A stretch of 64,000 nt of DNA from Ceratotherium simum simum (taxonomy: Eukaryota > Chordata > Mammalia > Perissodactyla > Rhinocerotidae): NCBI RefSeq assembly GCF_000283155.1, contig NW_004454195.1:2486169-2550168 (forward strand). Reading direction: 5' to 3'. Of the stretch, positions 23,676-34,725 are shown in pieces. How positions within the stretch are numbered: position 1 is the first letter of the stretch; the number at the start of each line of letters is the position of its first letter. The position numbers were made by a program, and so were the translations under genes. The notes beneath the pieces were generated by a model. The model saw only the letters and a list, made by a program, of their open reading frames with translations, ran no database searches and was not told where the DNA came from.

Positions 23676-23928
23676 GGGGCCGGCCCGGTGGCGCAAGCGG
23701 TTAAGTGTGCGCGTTCCACTGCGGCAGCCCGGGGTTCGCTGGTTCGGATCCCGGGCGCACACCGATGCACCGCTTGCTTGTCAAGCCATGCTGTGGCGGC
23801 CTCCCATATAAAGTGGAGGAAGATGGGCACGGATGTTAGCCCAGTGCCAGTCTTCCTCAGCAAAAAAAGAGGAGGATTGGCAGGGTTAGCACAGAGCTGA
23901 TCTTCCTCACCAAAAAAAAAAAAAAAAA
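23676..23928 (+). mobile_element. ERE SINE, full length with Pol III boxes
   Basis: It starts GGGGCCGGCCCGGTGGCGC. A box-A-like TGGCGCAAGCGG lies at 23689-23700 and a B box GGTTCGGATCC at 23741-23751, the internal Pol III promoter of tRNA-derived SINEs. The body reads 'aagccatgctgtggcggcctcccatataaagtggaggaagatgggcacggatgttag' and the tail is poly-A. It is flanked by TTATTGTTCTT at 23665-23675 and 23929-23939, an 11-bp perfect target duplication. It interrupts an LTR-like sequence. Confidence 0.93.
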
Positions 23929-24140
23929 TTATTGTTCTTTTGTGAAGATGCTATGTAAGCCCATGTTCTAAACACCTCTCTGAGTTACTCATCCCTGAGT
24001 GTTTCCATGTGAATGTGTAATGCACGTTAATCAACTGTTGTTTGTTTTTCTCTTAAGTTGCCTTTCGTCAGTCTAATATACAGGGCCCTCGCTGGAAAAC
24101 CTAGGAGTGTAAAGGGAAATATAATTATTCCCTCCTCCAC

Positions 24141-24436
24141 AAAATCAAAGGGAAAAATTTAGAGAAACTTTATCAACTTAATAACTACCTTTTGGTATCT
24201 CAAGTAACCAATTTTAGGGCTGAACCTTTCTAAAATAGCAGTCCTCCATAATGGATACTTCACTAAAAATGTTCTGTTGAATTTTGCACTTCTCTGTTTT
24301 CTATGATTTTAAGTTACAACTTCAGATTTAGAAGCATCAGTTTGATCGTAGATCTCAAGGCAAGAAAGCATGTTAATTATTACAGGTCAGTGACCTGGTC
24401 CTGTTAATGCTGCTACTAACATGGATCCAGTATCTC
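24141..24436. other. Unassigned sequence
   Basis: Nothing identifiable. Confidence 0.35.
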
Positions 24437-24616
24437 CAGTGGTTTTCAAACTTGGCTGCAAATTAGCATCACTGTGGAGCTTCTAAACATCTGAATGCTC
24501 AGGTGTGACCCCAGACCAATTAAGTCAGGATCTCTGTTTTTGGAATCCAGGCATCAGTATTTTTTTTTCAAGCTCTCCAGATGATTCTAGTGTTTTGCTA
24601 AGTTTGAGAACTACTT
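24437..24616. mobile_element. MER5A-like hAT-Charlie MITE
   Basis: The ends CAGTGGTTTTCAAACTTGG and AGTTTGAGAACTACTT are near-inverted repeats. The interior 'aattagcatcactgtggagcttctaaa' and 'tctccagatgattctagtg' match the MER5A layout. It is about 180 bp, the normal length. Confidence 0.8.
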
Positions 24617-27600
24617 CCACATCTTAATATTTCTTATGCTCATTTTTTTTTTTCTACAAACAGCCATGAGAAAGAGAGAGATATCTGGCCAATATTAGAA
24701 AGAACCCTTGTTGTAATAGTGTCTCCAACCCTCCTCCCCCATTTCTTTGTCTTAAACTTACTGAAAATAGTTAAGATTCTGGAGAATACCTGGGGGTACT
24801 TGAGGCTTACAGCTCTTTATTGTGGCAGCCAGGGTGTTTCCAAGTGAATTTCTAGAGCTATGCATAGGAAAGACAATCCTCCTCTTACTTGGAAACTAGC
24901 AATCCCATGAGACATGAATCAGTTCAATATTAGGGCAAAAATCTAGGCTATTCACTAAAAATCTTTTTTTGTTGTTGGGTTATGTGTGAAATGACATTTA
25001 AATGTGCAACATTTTTTCGAGTGTACCCGCACCTTTCTTTCCCATTCAAGCTGCACACTGAAAGATCGTTTTTGAGGCATCATTATAGGATAAACTTAAA
25101 TCTGTTCTTATGTACTTTTTAAAAAAAAGATTTCTCAAAATTTCAGACTTTAATATTAGTAATCGGTTACATGCAACGAAACTTACAAATGATCTGAGCC
25201 ACACCAGTGTCCCCGAGAAAAGCTAAGCTATAGAAACAGATGGAATGCAAACTCTTGGCAATTCTGAGACCTCTGTAAGACTTGTGAAAATGAATTGTTC
25301 ATTGAAGTTTGTCCTGGCCTCCAAGAAAACCTGTTTCCCTGAACCCAATGTCCACACTGAAAAACCTCTGAAGCAAATCTAAATTTTTACTCTTTCCAAG
25401 AGTTGAATAACCATTCACAACTCAAAAGATTTCTAAAATTGTTATATAAATTATGATACATCAATATGATTGAATTTTGTAAAACCTTTAAAAAATACTT
25501 ATGGAAGCAATGCAAGAATGTGGAATAATGTCCAATAATAAATATGGGTGAAAAATCATAAATAAAAATATCCTGTACAATTATTTAATATTCATGTGCC
25601 TATGGATAAGAATTAGAAGAAAACATGCAAAAGTGAAAATTATTTCTCTTTTTTAATCTTGAAGCAGAAAATAGTATTTAAAATATATCTACCACTCCCA
25701 CCCAATGTATTTGTTTTAGAAATGTCTTGATTCCAGGGTCCTAGATTTTTGCCAACTGTCAATTTTCAGGGCTGGCTTAGTTTACAAAGAAATATTTTTT
25801 TCTTCTTGGGTTTTAAGATCTGAAAATTCACATTTTTGTCTTGTGTTTCTTTGTATACAATTTATGATTCTAGAAATTACTAGAAAAAACTCAGGTGTTT
25901 TTACCTTTGTCTTGAACTATTTTGTGGTATTATATATCTCCCATCTCATCCTTCTAATGACCACCCTTTTAGTGAAATGGTCCATTTACTATGCCAAGCT
26001 TCTAAAAGAAATACTGAAAATTTCCATGTTCTCTTTCTATTCCTTTGTTCCTTAATGACCATTAATGCAGTAGGGCTCAAAATAGCCGGTTAATGGCAGG
26101 CAGGGTACAGCATTATCTTAGCAGTAAAGATACCAACATCAAAAAATATGTCAGCATTTCATACTCCAGAGAGATTTAAAAAAAACCAAACTCATTACCA
26201 TTCACCTTTGTAACCAGTGACTTTAATGAAGACAGTCCCTTTTTCTTTGGATATATTACTGAACTTTTCTTAAAAGTTCACTGGAATGGGCTGCTCACTT
26301 TCTTGCATCTTCAGCCTTGGCTTTGAGCTTTGGCCAGTGTCTACAATGGCAAGGGACAACTCATTTTGCCTTGTTTGTGTGATCACCTTGGAACCACCTG
26401 ACAGCTAATTTTTTTTCCATCATCTAGAGATTTAAGCTTTGTTTTTGTAGGTGGAGGTCAGCAACGTGTCTTGCACTCCATCTTCCTAAGCTCCATTTTC
26501 TAGTAGGTCATAATGTCACCTTTCTCAGACCCAGTAAAACTGGATCAAGGTATAAATTATATTTAAATAGGTCAGAAACCTACATGAGTAAGTGGCTAAG
26601 AGGTCCATGAAAAATCACTCAGTCTGCACATTTCTGTGAGATCTCTCAGTCTGGATATTTGTGTTTAAGTCTATAAGGCCAGGTCACTCTCTGTCCATGA
26701 TCTCTTGGCTCCTGGGAAATCTGCTATCAGTTTCTCTTGATTTGAGCTGCCTTGGCTGTGCTTTTAACACCTCAAAATATTCTCACTCTAAATTCTTTAC
26801 TTCTCTCTAGACTCTTTTTCCTTCCTTTTTTAGTCCAGAAACCAAGAGGTTTTTTTGTCTATCCCATATCAGAATCATCTAGTCACTTTTGGATATACAG
26901 AGATTTATCAGGAGACCAACAATTACCCCTTTTGTTTGGGGTAGGTTTATAGGAAAGAGACGGGTCCTGTAAATAAGGGAAGAAACTCAATTTGCAAAAC
27001 AAAAGAGATCTGGACTAATAAGACAAGAAAGAACCACTGATAACAACAACAACAACAAACTATTCTCAAATGCTGAAATTAATTGCAGGAGTTATTTAGT
27101 GAGATATACTGTGGAAATATGTCCAAGGAGCATTGGTACCCCCTCACAGAGATACTATGGCACAGTTGAGCACTTATAAAAATATTATGTTCTGTAAGCA
27201 AATATTATGGACTTTAGATCGTCACAGTACTGTAACTGGGAAAGTTGCTGTATGAGCACATAAGACGGTGTTGGGCATATATGGACCTGTACAGTTCCTG
27301 AGAAAATAGGCAGTCTGATGCTCTAGTACATGTAGACTACTCTTTTGGAAATCTCAGGTGAATTACATTGGTAAATATAGTTGATTTGATGCACTTTAAA
27401 AACGTCTTGAAGTTTTTGTTATTAGGGGACCCAAAGGGGGCTATACAATCTGGAAAGTGATTAAAGACATTGTTATAGCAAAAGACTTTCTGTACCTTAT
27501 ATACAATTGGGAATGCATAGTGGGAGGGTAGAGTACAAATTTGGTATTAGCATTATTTGTATGGTGGGCCTTTCCCACCACCAGAAGTCTCCACATGACT

Positions 27601-27809
27601 CTTAATCAATTTGAATACCTGTGTCCTGGAGAGTTTAGGTATATGAGGGAGGAAGATTTATACTGTTGGTGAACTAAGATCCTTCCCTGCCCATGGGGCA
27701 CCCCCAGATTGTCTGTAGGCAGGCATGAGGTCAAGAGTGACTTTATTTCTAACCAAGAAGAATCAGCATGCTGGTTCTTCAAATATGATTCATCATCAAA
27801 TATGAAAAT
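24617..27809. other. Long unassigned stretch
   Basis: About 3.2 kb with no nameable repeat or exon apart from a short (CAA)n at 27041-27059. Frames such as 25843-26055 and 26752-26952 are hydrophobic but lack any recognised domain. Confidence 0.4.
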
Positions 27810-27985
27810 GTTTGGCCTACTAGTTAGGAGACTTAGATTCTAGGCTTGGTTTGGCCTTATATCCTTGGGCAAATCACTTCTGCTCTCTACACTTCAATTT
27901 TCTTGTAGCACAAAATAAGTGACTTAGATAAATTTGAAAAGCTTTTCCGCTCTAGTATTCTGAGATTATCATTCAATAACAAGGT
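27810..27985 (+). repeat. MIR-family SINE fragment
   Basis: The text 'gttaggagacttagattctaggcttggtttggccttatatccttgggcaaatcacttctgctctctacacttcaattttc' follows the MIR 5' half. It ends 'gcttttccgctctagtattctgagatt'. Confidence 0.55.
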
Positions 27986-28439
27986 TGGGGAATGTTGTCT
28001 TTTTGTGCCTATAGGTTTTTGGTCATTGTTGTTTTAAATTCTAGGTCTACTCCTTGTCACATTATCTCTTAAAGTGATGTTCTTCTTAACAAGTGGAGAC
28101 CTCACTCCCTTTAAGTAATTTGATTGGCCACTTGGAAGCCAGAACTTCTTTCCCTGGAAGTGTGGTGGTTGGTGAAGCTAGGTATATTTTTATTTCTTCA
28201 ACCATAATGTTATCTTAATGGTATTAATCTTAATGGACCTGAGTGGACTGCTTTATAGGTTTGTTCATATCTCACATGGAGGTCTCTGAGTCACTCAGGT
28301 TCATCTCACTGGTTACTTTATCTCAAGGGCCCCTACAGTGTCCCCCAGCTGCCAAGGAGGTATTGCCTTACTCTTTGGTTTCCTTCACTCTCTGGCTGAT
28401 AGAGAATGTTACCTGGGGTTACAGTACACTGTTTAGACT
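27986..28439. other. Unassigned sequence
   Basis: No identifiable repeat. The frame at 28243-28458 has no recognised domain. Confidence 0.35.
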
Positions 28440-28492
28440 GGGCAAGCTCTGGTTATAACTTGTTCTGCCATTGTGATGCCATTGTGATGGAG

Positions 28493-28506
28493 ATTGCCTT
28501 AGCAAC
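28493..28506. promoter_or_regulatory. RFX-type X-box
   Basis: ATTGCCTTAGCAAC fits the two half-sites of the X-box with a 2-bp spacer. RFX factors bind such sites in ciliary and MHC class II promoters; which gene it could act on is unknown. Confidence 0.45.
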
Positions 28507-28991
28507 ATGGATTCTTAAGCCCCTAAAAGGTAAAATGTTAATAAATGATCCCCTGCTTTTCAATGTAATGTTATTACTGCTGGGTTTTGTCTGGATAAAA
28601 TGCACATACCCAGGCATGTGGAAGCAGGCTTTAAAGATTTTCATTTTAAACATCCTGCCTCTTCATAACATCCTTATTGCACTTGTAAAGTCTTCATTAA
28701 GAAGGCTTCAAAGAATGAAAAACAGCAAGATATAAAAAGAAAGATTTGGAGAGAGAATAAGAGATAGGAGCTATTTCAACAGAGAGAGGAAGATTAGTGT
28801 GGCAATTCACCGCTAGCTGTTTGGAAGACTCATTGAACTGCTCTTATTAGGTATGCTTAAAAATGAAACGGTAAATCCTGTGTTCAAATTTGCATCTCAT
28901 CATGGGTCGTTAGTCCATAGGGTCCATATTTGTGTTAATTTAGCACAGAACCTCTTCTAAAGCTTAACTTGGCCACATTTATCAACTCGGT

Positions 28992-29003
28992 TGACAGCTG
29001 TCA
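28992..29003. promoter_or_regulatory. TGACAGCTGTCA palindrome (TALE homeodomain-type site)
   Basis: A perfect 12-bp palindrome made of two TGACAG half-sites, as bound by TGIF/PKNOX/MEIS proteins. The CAGCTG core is also an E-box. Confidence 0.5.
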
Positions 29004-29055
29004 GGCTTTAAATGAAATAATGAGCTCTGATGGCACCAATGGGGGAAAAAGGATA

Positions 29056-29058
<3 letters not shown>

Positions 29059-29096
<38 letters not shown>

Positions 29097-29098
29097 TA
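29059..29098. repeat. (TG)n microsatellite
   Basis: GTGTGCGTGTGTGTG... with one GTATG interruption. It leads directly into TAGATAGACAGACAGACA and a polypurine tract. Confidence 0.93.
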
Positions 29099-29109
29099 GA
29101 TAGACAGAC

Positions 29110-29240
29110 AGACAAAGAGAGAGAGGGAAGAAAATATTGAGAGGGAAAAGCAAAGGGAGAGAGAAAGAGAGAGGAGAGAGAAAGGGAGAGAGAAAGAGAG
29201 AGGAGAGAGAAAGGGAGAGAGAAAGAGAGCGAGCACGAGG
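29110..29240. repeat. Polypurine minisatellite, 29-bp unit about three times
   Basis: The unit beginning AAAGGGAGAGAGAAAGAGAG is at 29152-29180 and 29181-29209 without change. A third copy starts at 29210 and breaks after about 20 bp. The tract is almost pure A/G, so it could form triplex (H-DNA). Confidence 0.88.
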
Positions 29241-30077
29241 GAGCTCAATGACGCAGCAGTCTCAGTGAGACACACTGCTGCTAACAAGCATGAATGTGTC
29301 CTATCATTTCCACATAAATGTGAAATTTGACATTTTCCAGGGGTCAGTGATGAAACCAATTCATTAAAATTCCAGGAGAATAGTAGTTTTATCTCAGAAT
29401 CTCTTGGTTGAAAAGGTTCTCCCTTTATTCAGTTTTGTCTTTATTCTATCCCTTTGTCATTTATAAGCTGATTGTTTTGCACCTAGTGTCCTGAAAAGCC
29501 ACGTCCACTAGCCTTCCACTGTGATGAAGGAGGACCAGGGCTTAAACGGCAGTGTGTACTGTTCTCTGCAGAAGGGTACATTGTTTTTAAGAATGTGAAA
29601 GGCAAAAGGAACACACACAACCTAAAATTTGGCTCCTGAATCATTCCTTGTCTTCCGAGTGAAAGAAGCTGCAAGGTCTGTTGAAACTACTTCTTGCAAA
29701 TCCCAGCCGCAGAACAAATCTGCTGGGCTCATTTCTCTGCTTTGGCATAGACCCACCCCCTCCCCCGCCCCCCGCCATATGCAATCCCTCTTTCTTAATT
29801 TTTGATTGTGCCTTTCGATTATTTCCTGCCTGCAATATCTTCTCCTATCGGTGTAGTAGTATTAATTTTCATCGTTTTAGAGTTTCCACCTGCTCTATCT
29901 TTTGTCTTTGTTTCCTTAAGCTCCTTTTATTCAGTTTATTTGATTTTGTCTCTGTCTTCCATGTTGGAGGCTGTCCTTAAATATATGCTAATCCTTGCTG
30001 GTCTCTAAATATGTCTTAGAGACTTACTTATTAACATCTCCCTTGTTAAACATCATAAAATAAACTTCCTGTCCCTT
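29241..30077. other. Unassigned; small inverted repeat and a C-rich tract
   Basis: CAGCAGT at 29254-29260 pairs with ACTGCTG at 29274-29280, with GTCTCA-G-TGAGAC overlapping inside it. A C-rich run lies at about 29753-29776. No repeat family or exon was recognised. Confidence 0.45.
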
Positions 30078-30539
30078 TATACAGTATAGTTTTCTATATA
30101 GATATATTACATATTATAAATTATAAATATACAATATATTAAACATATTACATTAAACATATATTACATATATATTACATATATGTTTAATATATTATTG
30201 TAGATTATATAAAATACCATATATATTAAACATATTATATATTTAACATATAAAAAACATCATATAATATATATTGCATATATAACACCTATAACAGACA
30301 ATATATTGTATATATGATGTATATCATATACCATATATTGCATACGTGATATACGATAGTGTATATGCGATATATTGTATAATGTATAGTATATTAATTA
30401 TAATGTATATAATATATATTATATAAATATATAATAATGTATTAAAGATATACTATATTTTATATAATCTATAATATAGAATATATTTTATACATTGTAA
30501 TTATATTACATAATATATAACACACATATAAATATAGAT
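30078..30539. repeat. AT-rich low-complexity tract with many ATAT palindromes
   Basis: About 460 bp of almost only A and T in recurring blocks such as ATATATTACATATATGTTTAATATATTA and ATATACCATATATTGCATA. The blocks are repeatedly self-complementary, so the tract can extrude cruciforms. Confidence 0.92.
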
Positions 30540-31075
30540 ATATTAGTTGTCTATTGCTACATAAAAAATTAACATAAACTTAATGGTTTAAAACATCCAT
30601 TTATTAGTTCACATGTCGATAGATCAGAAGTGCAAGTGGGCTTGGCTGGGTTCTCTGCGTAGGTTCTTATAGGGACAAAATTATGGAGTTGGCTAGGCTG
30701 AGCTCTTATCTGGAGACTCAGGGGAAGAGTCTGCTCCCAAGTTTATTTCGGTTGTTGGCAGAATTCAGTTCAATGAAATTGTAGGACTGAGGTTCCTAGT
30801 GCCACCATTTCAATGCCAGCAATGGCACATCAAATCCTCCTGCTGCTTCCTCTGACTTCCTTTGTTGCCACCAGCTAGAGAAAACTCTCTGCTTTTAAAG
30901 GTCTCATGTGATTTGTTTGGGTCAATCTGGATAATCTTTTTTTTGGTATATAATGTAACAGTCATGCAATTGATATCATAATATTCACAGGATCCATCTA
31001 CACATTTCCATCCACACTCCTGTTACCCCAGGGACAAGGGTAACTGAGGGTCGTTCTTAGAATTTTGCCTACTAC
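30540..31075 (-). mobile_element. MLT-type LTR, relative of the 5011-5644 copy
   Basis: It begins 'attagttgtctattgctacataaaaaattaacataaacttaatggtttaaaac' and ends 'cttagaattttgcctactaca'. Internal blocks 'gttgttggcagaattcagtt', 'ttgtaggactgaggtt' and 'gccagcaatggcacatcaaatcctcc' line up with 5220-5370 of the earlier LTR. It starts at the edge of the AT-rich tract. Confidence 0.7.
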
Positions 31076-32139
31076 ATTTGCCAAGGTAAGTGCAGTACAG
31101 TCAGCTGTGTGCTTACAATAGGAAGGGGATCTCAAGGAGTAACTAACAGCTCTTTAATCAGACTCTCAACCAGTCCTTCTTATCATCCCACCTCTTATGA
31201 GCATTTATAGTGGTGACTGATGCCATTAACTCCTGACTCCTTCCTGGGTTCTGCAGCCTGAATCAGCAACCACTCTACAGCCACACAGGGTTCAGATTTC
31301 TCTGCTATGCTAAATTAGTCATTTGTGTGCTTTCCATCTTCTAAAGATGTGTTGACATTTCTTGCCTGCAGTTCATCTCCTCTATTATTGCTCTTGTACG
31401 TTTCTATTATTTTACTATCTTTGAGCTTTACTACCTTCTATATGACACATTTTATTCTGGATTATCAGCCCCTTGTATAAAAGTGCAATTTTATGACACT
31501 ACAAAACTGGATTGAATTGGGTAAAAACTGACATTGAAACCAGAGATAACAAGGTTTCTGATTCTTTTTGTAACATTGCTACTCCTCTCACTGGTTCAAC
31601 AATTTTGAGAACAGATTTTTTTCTTAAGACATTAAAATGTATTATCTATAAAGTGAAATATTTATGAAATCATTGAGATAATTTTTTAACAATATACCAA
31701 GAAGTTGTATGTTTGATAATATCAGGAAGTTCTGACTCTTTTTTTATGTGGATGGTATTCTATTGGTATTTTTTAAAGTCTTGTTTAAAATTAATTTTTC
31801 TTAAATTTAAAATGTTGTCTTTAGCTGGTAACATATAATATTGAATAAATATGCAAACCTCAAAGGCATTCATAGCTTTACTGCTGTATTGTTCTGTTGA
31901 TGTACTCTTTGATGTCCCTCAAGCTTTTTCAAATACTTCACAGATTTCCTAAAATAAATTCTTAAGCCTGGAGCAGTGGTTAGTACAGACCAGAAGGAGG
32001 AAAAGTGCACACTCCCTTCTTCCTCTTTAGCAAAATGAACCTGTTTAAATCTGATCTGGTACTTTGAAGAACTTTGTCATTAAAATATAGTCCCATTTGA
32101 GATAGTCTAATTTAGAGATAGTCTACGCCATTTCTTGAA
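31076..32139. other. Unassigned sequence
   Basis: No gene or repeat recognised on either strand. Confidence 0.4.
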
Positions 32140-33067
32140 TAACACAATTGTTCAAACTAGGTATACAGGGAATGTACCTCAACATACTAAAGGCCATATA
32201 TGACAAGCCCACTGCTAACATCATACTCAAAGGTAAAATGCTGAAAACTTTTCCTCTAACATTAGGAACAAGACAAGGATGCCCACTCTCGCTATTTTCA
32301 TTCAACACAGTACTGCAAGTCCTATCCAGAGCAATCAGGCAAAAATAAGAAATAAAAGGCATCCATTTCAGAAAAGAAGAAGTAAAATTGTTTCTATTTG
32401 CAGATGACATGACACTATATGTAGAAAACCCTAAAGATTTCACTAAAAACTGTTAGCACTAATAAATTCAGTTAAGTTGCAGGATACGAAATCGATATAC
32501 ATCAAACAATCAGAAAGAGAAATTAAGAAAATAATCTCATTTACAATTGCAATAAAAAGAATAAAATATTTAGGATAAATTTAACCAAGGAGATGAAAGA
32601 TCTGTACACTGAAGATTATAAGACACTGATGAAAGAAACTGAAGATACAAATAGAAAGATATTTCATGCTCATGGCATGGAAGAATTCATATTGTTAAAA
32701 TGTCCATACTACCCAAAGCAATCTACAGATTCAATGCAATCTCTATCAAAATTCCAGTGGCATTTTTCACAGAAATAGAAAAAATAACCCTAAAATTTGC
32801 ATGGAACCACAAAAGACCCCAAATAGCCAAAGCAGTCTTGAGAAAGAACGAAACTGGAGGCATCATACTTCCTGATTTCAAACTATATTACAAAGCTATA
32901 GTAATCAAAACACAGCATGGTATTGGCATAAACAGACACATAGATCAATGGAAACAGACTAGAGAGCCCAGAAATAAACCCATGAATACATGATCAATTA
33001 CTTTACAACAAAGGAACCAAGAATATACAATGGGGAAAGGATAATCTCTTCAATAAATGATGATGGG
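32140..33067 (+). mobile_element. L1 part 1: ORF2 reverse-transcriptase remnant
   Basis: A 5'-truncated L1 that enters within the ORF2 reverse transcriptase. The frame at 32148-32348 shows the TRQGCPLS motif, and the catalytic FADD motif follows at 32397-32408 in the same frame after a stop. Later frames (32593-32778, 32700-32993) carry the thumb/C-terminal region ('[20 protein letters not shown]'). Stops and frameshifts make it non-functional. An ERE splits it from part 2. Confidence 0.9.
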
Positions 33068-33080
33068 AAAACTGTACAGC

Positions 33081-33361
33081 TTAGGGCCAACCCAGTGGTG
33101 TAGCTGCTAAGTTTGCCTGTTCCTCTTCAGTGGCCCAGGGTTGACTGGTTCAGATCCTGAGTGCGGACCTACTCACTGCTGATCAAGCCCTGATGTGGCG
33201 GCATCCAACATAGAAGAGCTACACCTCTACAATTATGATAAACAACTATGTACTGGGGCTTTGGGGAGAAAAAAGAAAAAAGAGGAAGATTGGCAACAGA
33301 TGTTAGTGCAGGGCCAATCTCCCTCAAAAAAAAAAAAGCTAAATAGGACTTAAAAAAAAAA
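33081..33361 (+). mobile_element. ERE SINE (longer, older form) inserted in L1
   Basis: It starts 'gggccaacccagtggtgtagctgctaagtttgcc' and has a degenerate B box 'ggttcagatcc'. It continues 'caactatgtactggggctttgggga' and 'ggaagattggcaacagatgttag' and ends in A runs. The flanks AAAACTGTACAGC (33068-33080) and AAAACTGGACAGC (33362-33374) are a 13-bp target duplication with one change, cut from the host L1. Confidence 0.88.
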
Positions 33362-34725
33362 AAAACTGGACAGCCACACAAAAAGAATGAAACTGGACCC
33401 CTATCTTACACCATACACATAAATCAACTTAAAGTGGATTAAAGACTTGAATGTAAGACCTGAAACCATAAAACTAGAAAACAAATAGAGAATAAGCTCC
33501 TTGACATTGGTCTTGGCAATGAGTTTTTGGATCTGACTCCAAAAGCAAAGGCAACAAAAGCAAAACTGCAGCAAACTAAAAAGTGGCACTACAGCCAACT
33601 AAAAAGCTTCTGCACAGCAAAGGAAACCATTAACAGAATAAAAAGGCAACTTACAAAATGGCAGAAAATATTGCAATTCAGTATCTGATAATGACTTAAT
33701 ATCTAAAATATTTAAAAAACTCACACAACTCAATAGCGAAAGACAATCAGATTAAAAAATGGGCAGAAGGTCTGAAGAGACATTCTTCCAAAGAAGACAT
33801 ACAGATGGGCAACAGGTACATATTCAACACCACTAATAATCAGAGAAATGAAAATCAAAATCACAATGAGATATCACCCCACACCTGTTTGAATGACTAT
33901 CATCAAAAGGACAAGAGGTAACGAGTGTTGGCAAGGATGTGTAGAACAGGGAACCCTTGTGTACTGTTGGTGGAAATGTAAATTGGTGCAGCCATTATGG
34001 GAAAGAGTATGGAGATTCCTCAAAAAAATTAAAAATAGAACTGTCATATGTTCCAGCAATGTCACTTCTGGGTAATATATCGAAAGGAAAATAGGATCTT
34101 GAAATAATATCCCATGTTCATTGCTGCATTATTCACAATAGCCAAGATATGGAAACAACGTAAATGTCTAGCAAGGAATGAATGGGTAAAGAAAATGTGG
34201 TGTGTGTATATATATATATACACAATGGAATATTATTCAGCCGTGAGAAAGAAATCCTGCCATTTGCAACAACGTGGATGGATGTTGAGGGCATTATGCT
34301 AAATGAAGTAAGTCAGACAGAGAAAGATAAATACTGCATGGTATCACTTATACGTGGAATCTAAAAAAAAAAGTCAAAATCATAGAAACAGTAGAAAAGT
34401 AGTTGCTAGGGGCTAGGAGGTGGGGTAAATAGGGAGAGATTGGTAAAAGAGTACAAATTTTCAGCTATAAGATGAATAAAGTCTGATGATAACATGGTGG
34501 CCATAGCTGATAATACTATTTTATAGTTGAAATTTGCTGGGAGTAGAACTTAAATTTTCTTACCAAAAAAGGAAGATAAATAAGTGAGGTGATGGCTGTG
34601 TTAACTAGATGGGAGGAATCCTTTCACAATGTATATGTTTATCGAATCATCATAATATACACTTTAAATATCTTATCATTTTACTTGTCAATTATACCTC
34701 AATGAAGCCGAAAGAAAAGAGAATA
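33362..34725 (+). mobile_element. L1 part 2: ORF2 end and 3' UTR
   Basis: It continues the same L1: 'ggacagccacacaaaaagaatgaaactggacccctatcttacacc', 'caatagccaagatatggaaacaac', 'caatggaatattattcagccgtgagaaa' and the terminal 'atcatcataatatacactttaaatatcttatc ... caattatacctcaatgaag'. A (TA)n expansion lies at 34205-34221. Part of it is homologous to the L1 at 15055-15945. Confidence 0.9.

Larger units (their letters stand above)
23380..24140 (+). mobile_element. Probable class I ERV LTR, split by an ERE
   Basis: The run from 'aacttgacatttctagaagctcaaagtccgtttcctttgtcttgtcccttttctaaaaatttattgttctt' to 'gttgtttgtttttctcttaagttgcctttcgtcagtctaatatacagggccc ... tattccctcctcc' has the layout of a mammalian gammaretrovirus-like LTR 3' half in plus orientation. 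An ERE interrupts it at 23676. The 5' limit is not clear, and the hairpin at 23383-23484 may or may not belong to it. Confidence 0.45.
28440..29058. promoter_or_regulatory. Candidate cis-regulatory module (SOX/RFX/POU/TALE-type motifs)
   Basis: This non-repeat block carries several full consensus-like sites. An 11-bp tandem TGCCATTGTGA at 28466-28487 gives two SOX-type CATTGT cores. An RFX X-box ATTGCC-TT-AGCAAC lies at 28493-28506. An octamer ATTTGCAT lies at 28888-28895. The 12-bp palindrome TGACAGCTGTCA at 28992-29003 matches the MEIS/PKNOX/TGIF-type dimer site. The motifs are seen; binding, conservation and function are inferred. Confidence 0.35.

Noticed and set aside
23608..23900. tRNA gene candidate from box A and B box
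   Set aside because: The boxes belong to an ERE SINE with poly-A tail and target duplication; there is no tRNA cloverleaf.
28982..29359. 125-aa Ser/Leu/Phe-rich frame on the minus strand
   Set aside because: It is a translation of the TG microsatellite and the polypurine minisatellite.
29681..29980. 99-aa hydrophobic frame
   Set aside because: Low-complexity Pro run followed by Phe/Leu-rich text, with no conserved feature.
30078..30539. Repeat array suggestive of CRISPR-like spacing
   Set aside because: AT-only low-complexity DNA in a mammalian context; no conserved repeat unit with unique spacers.
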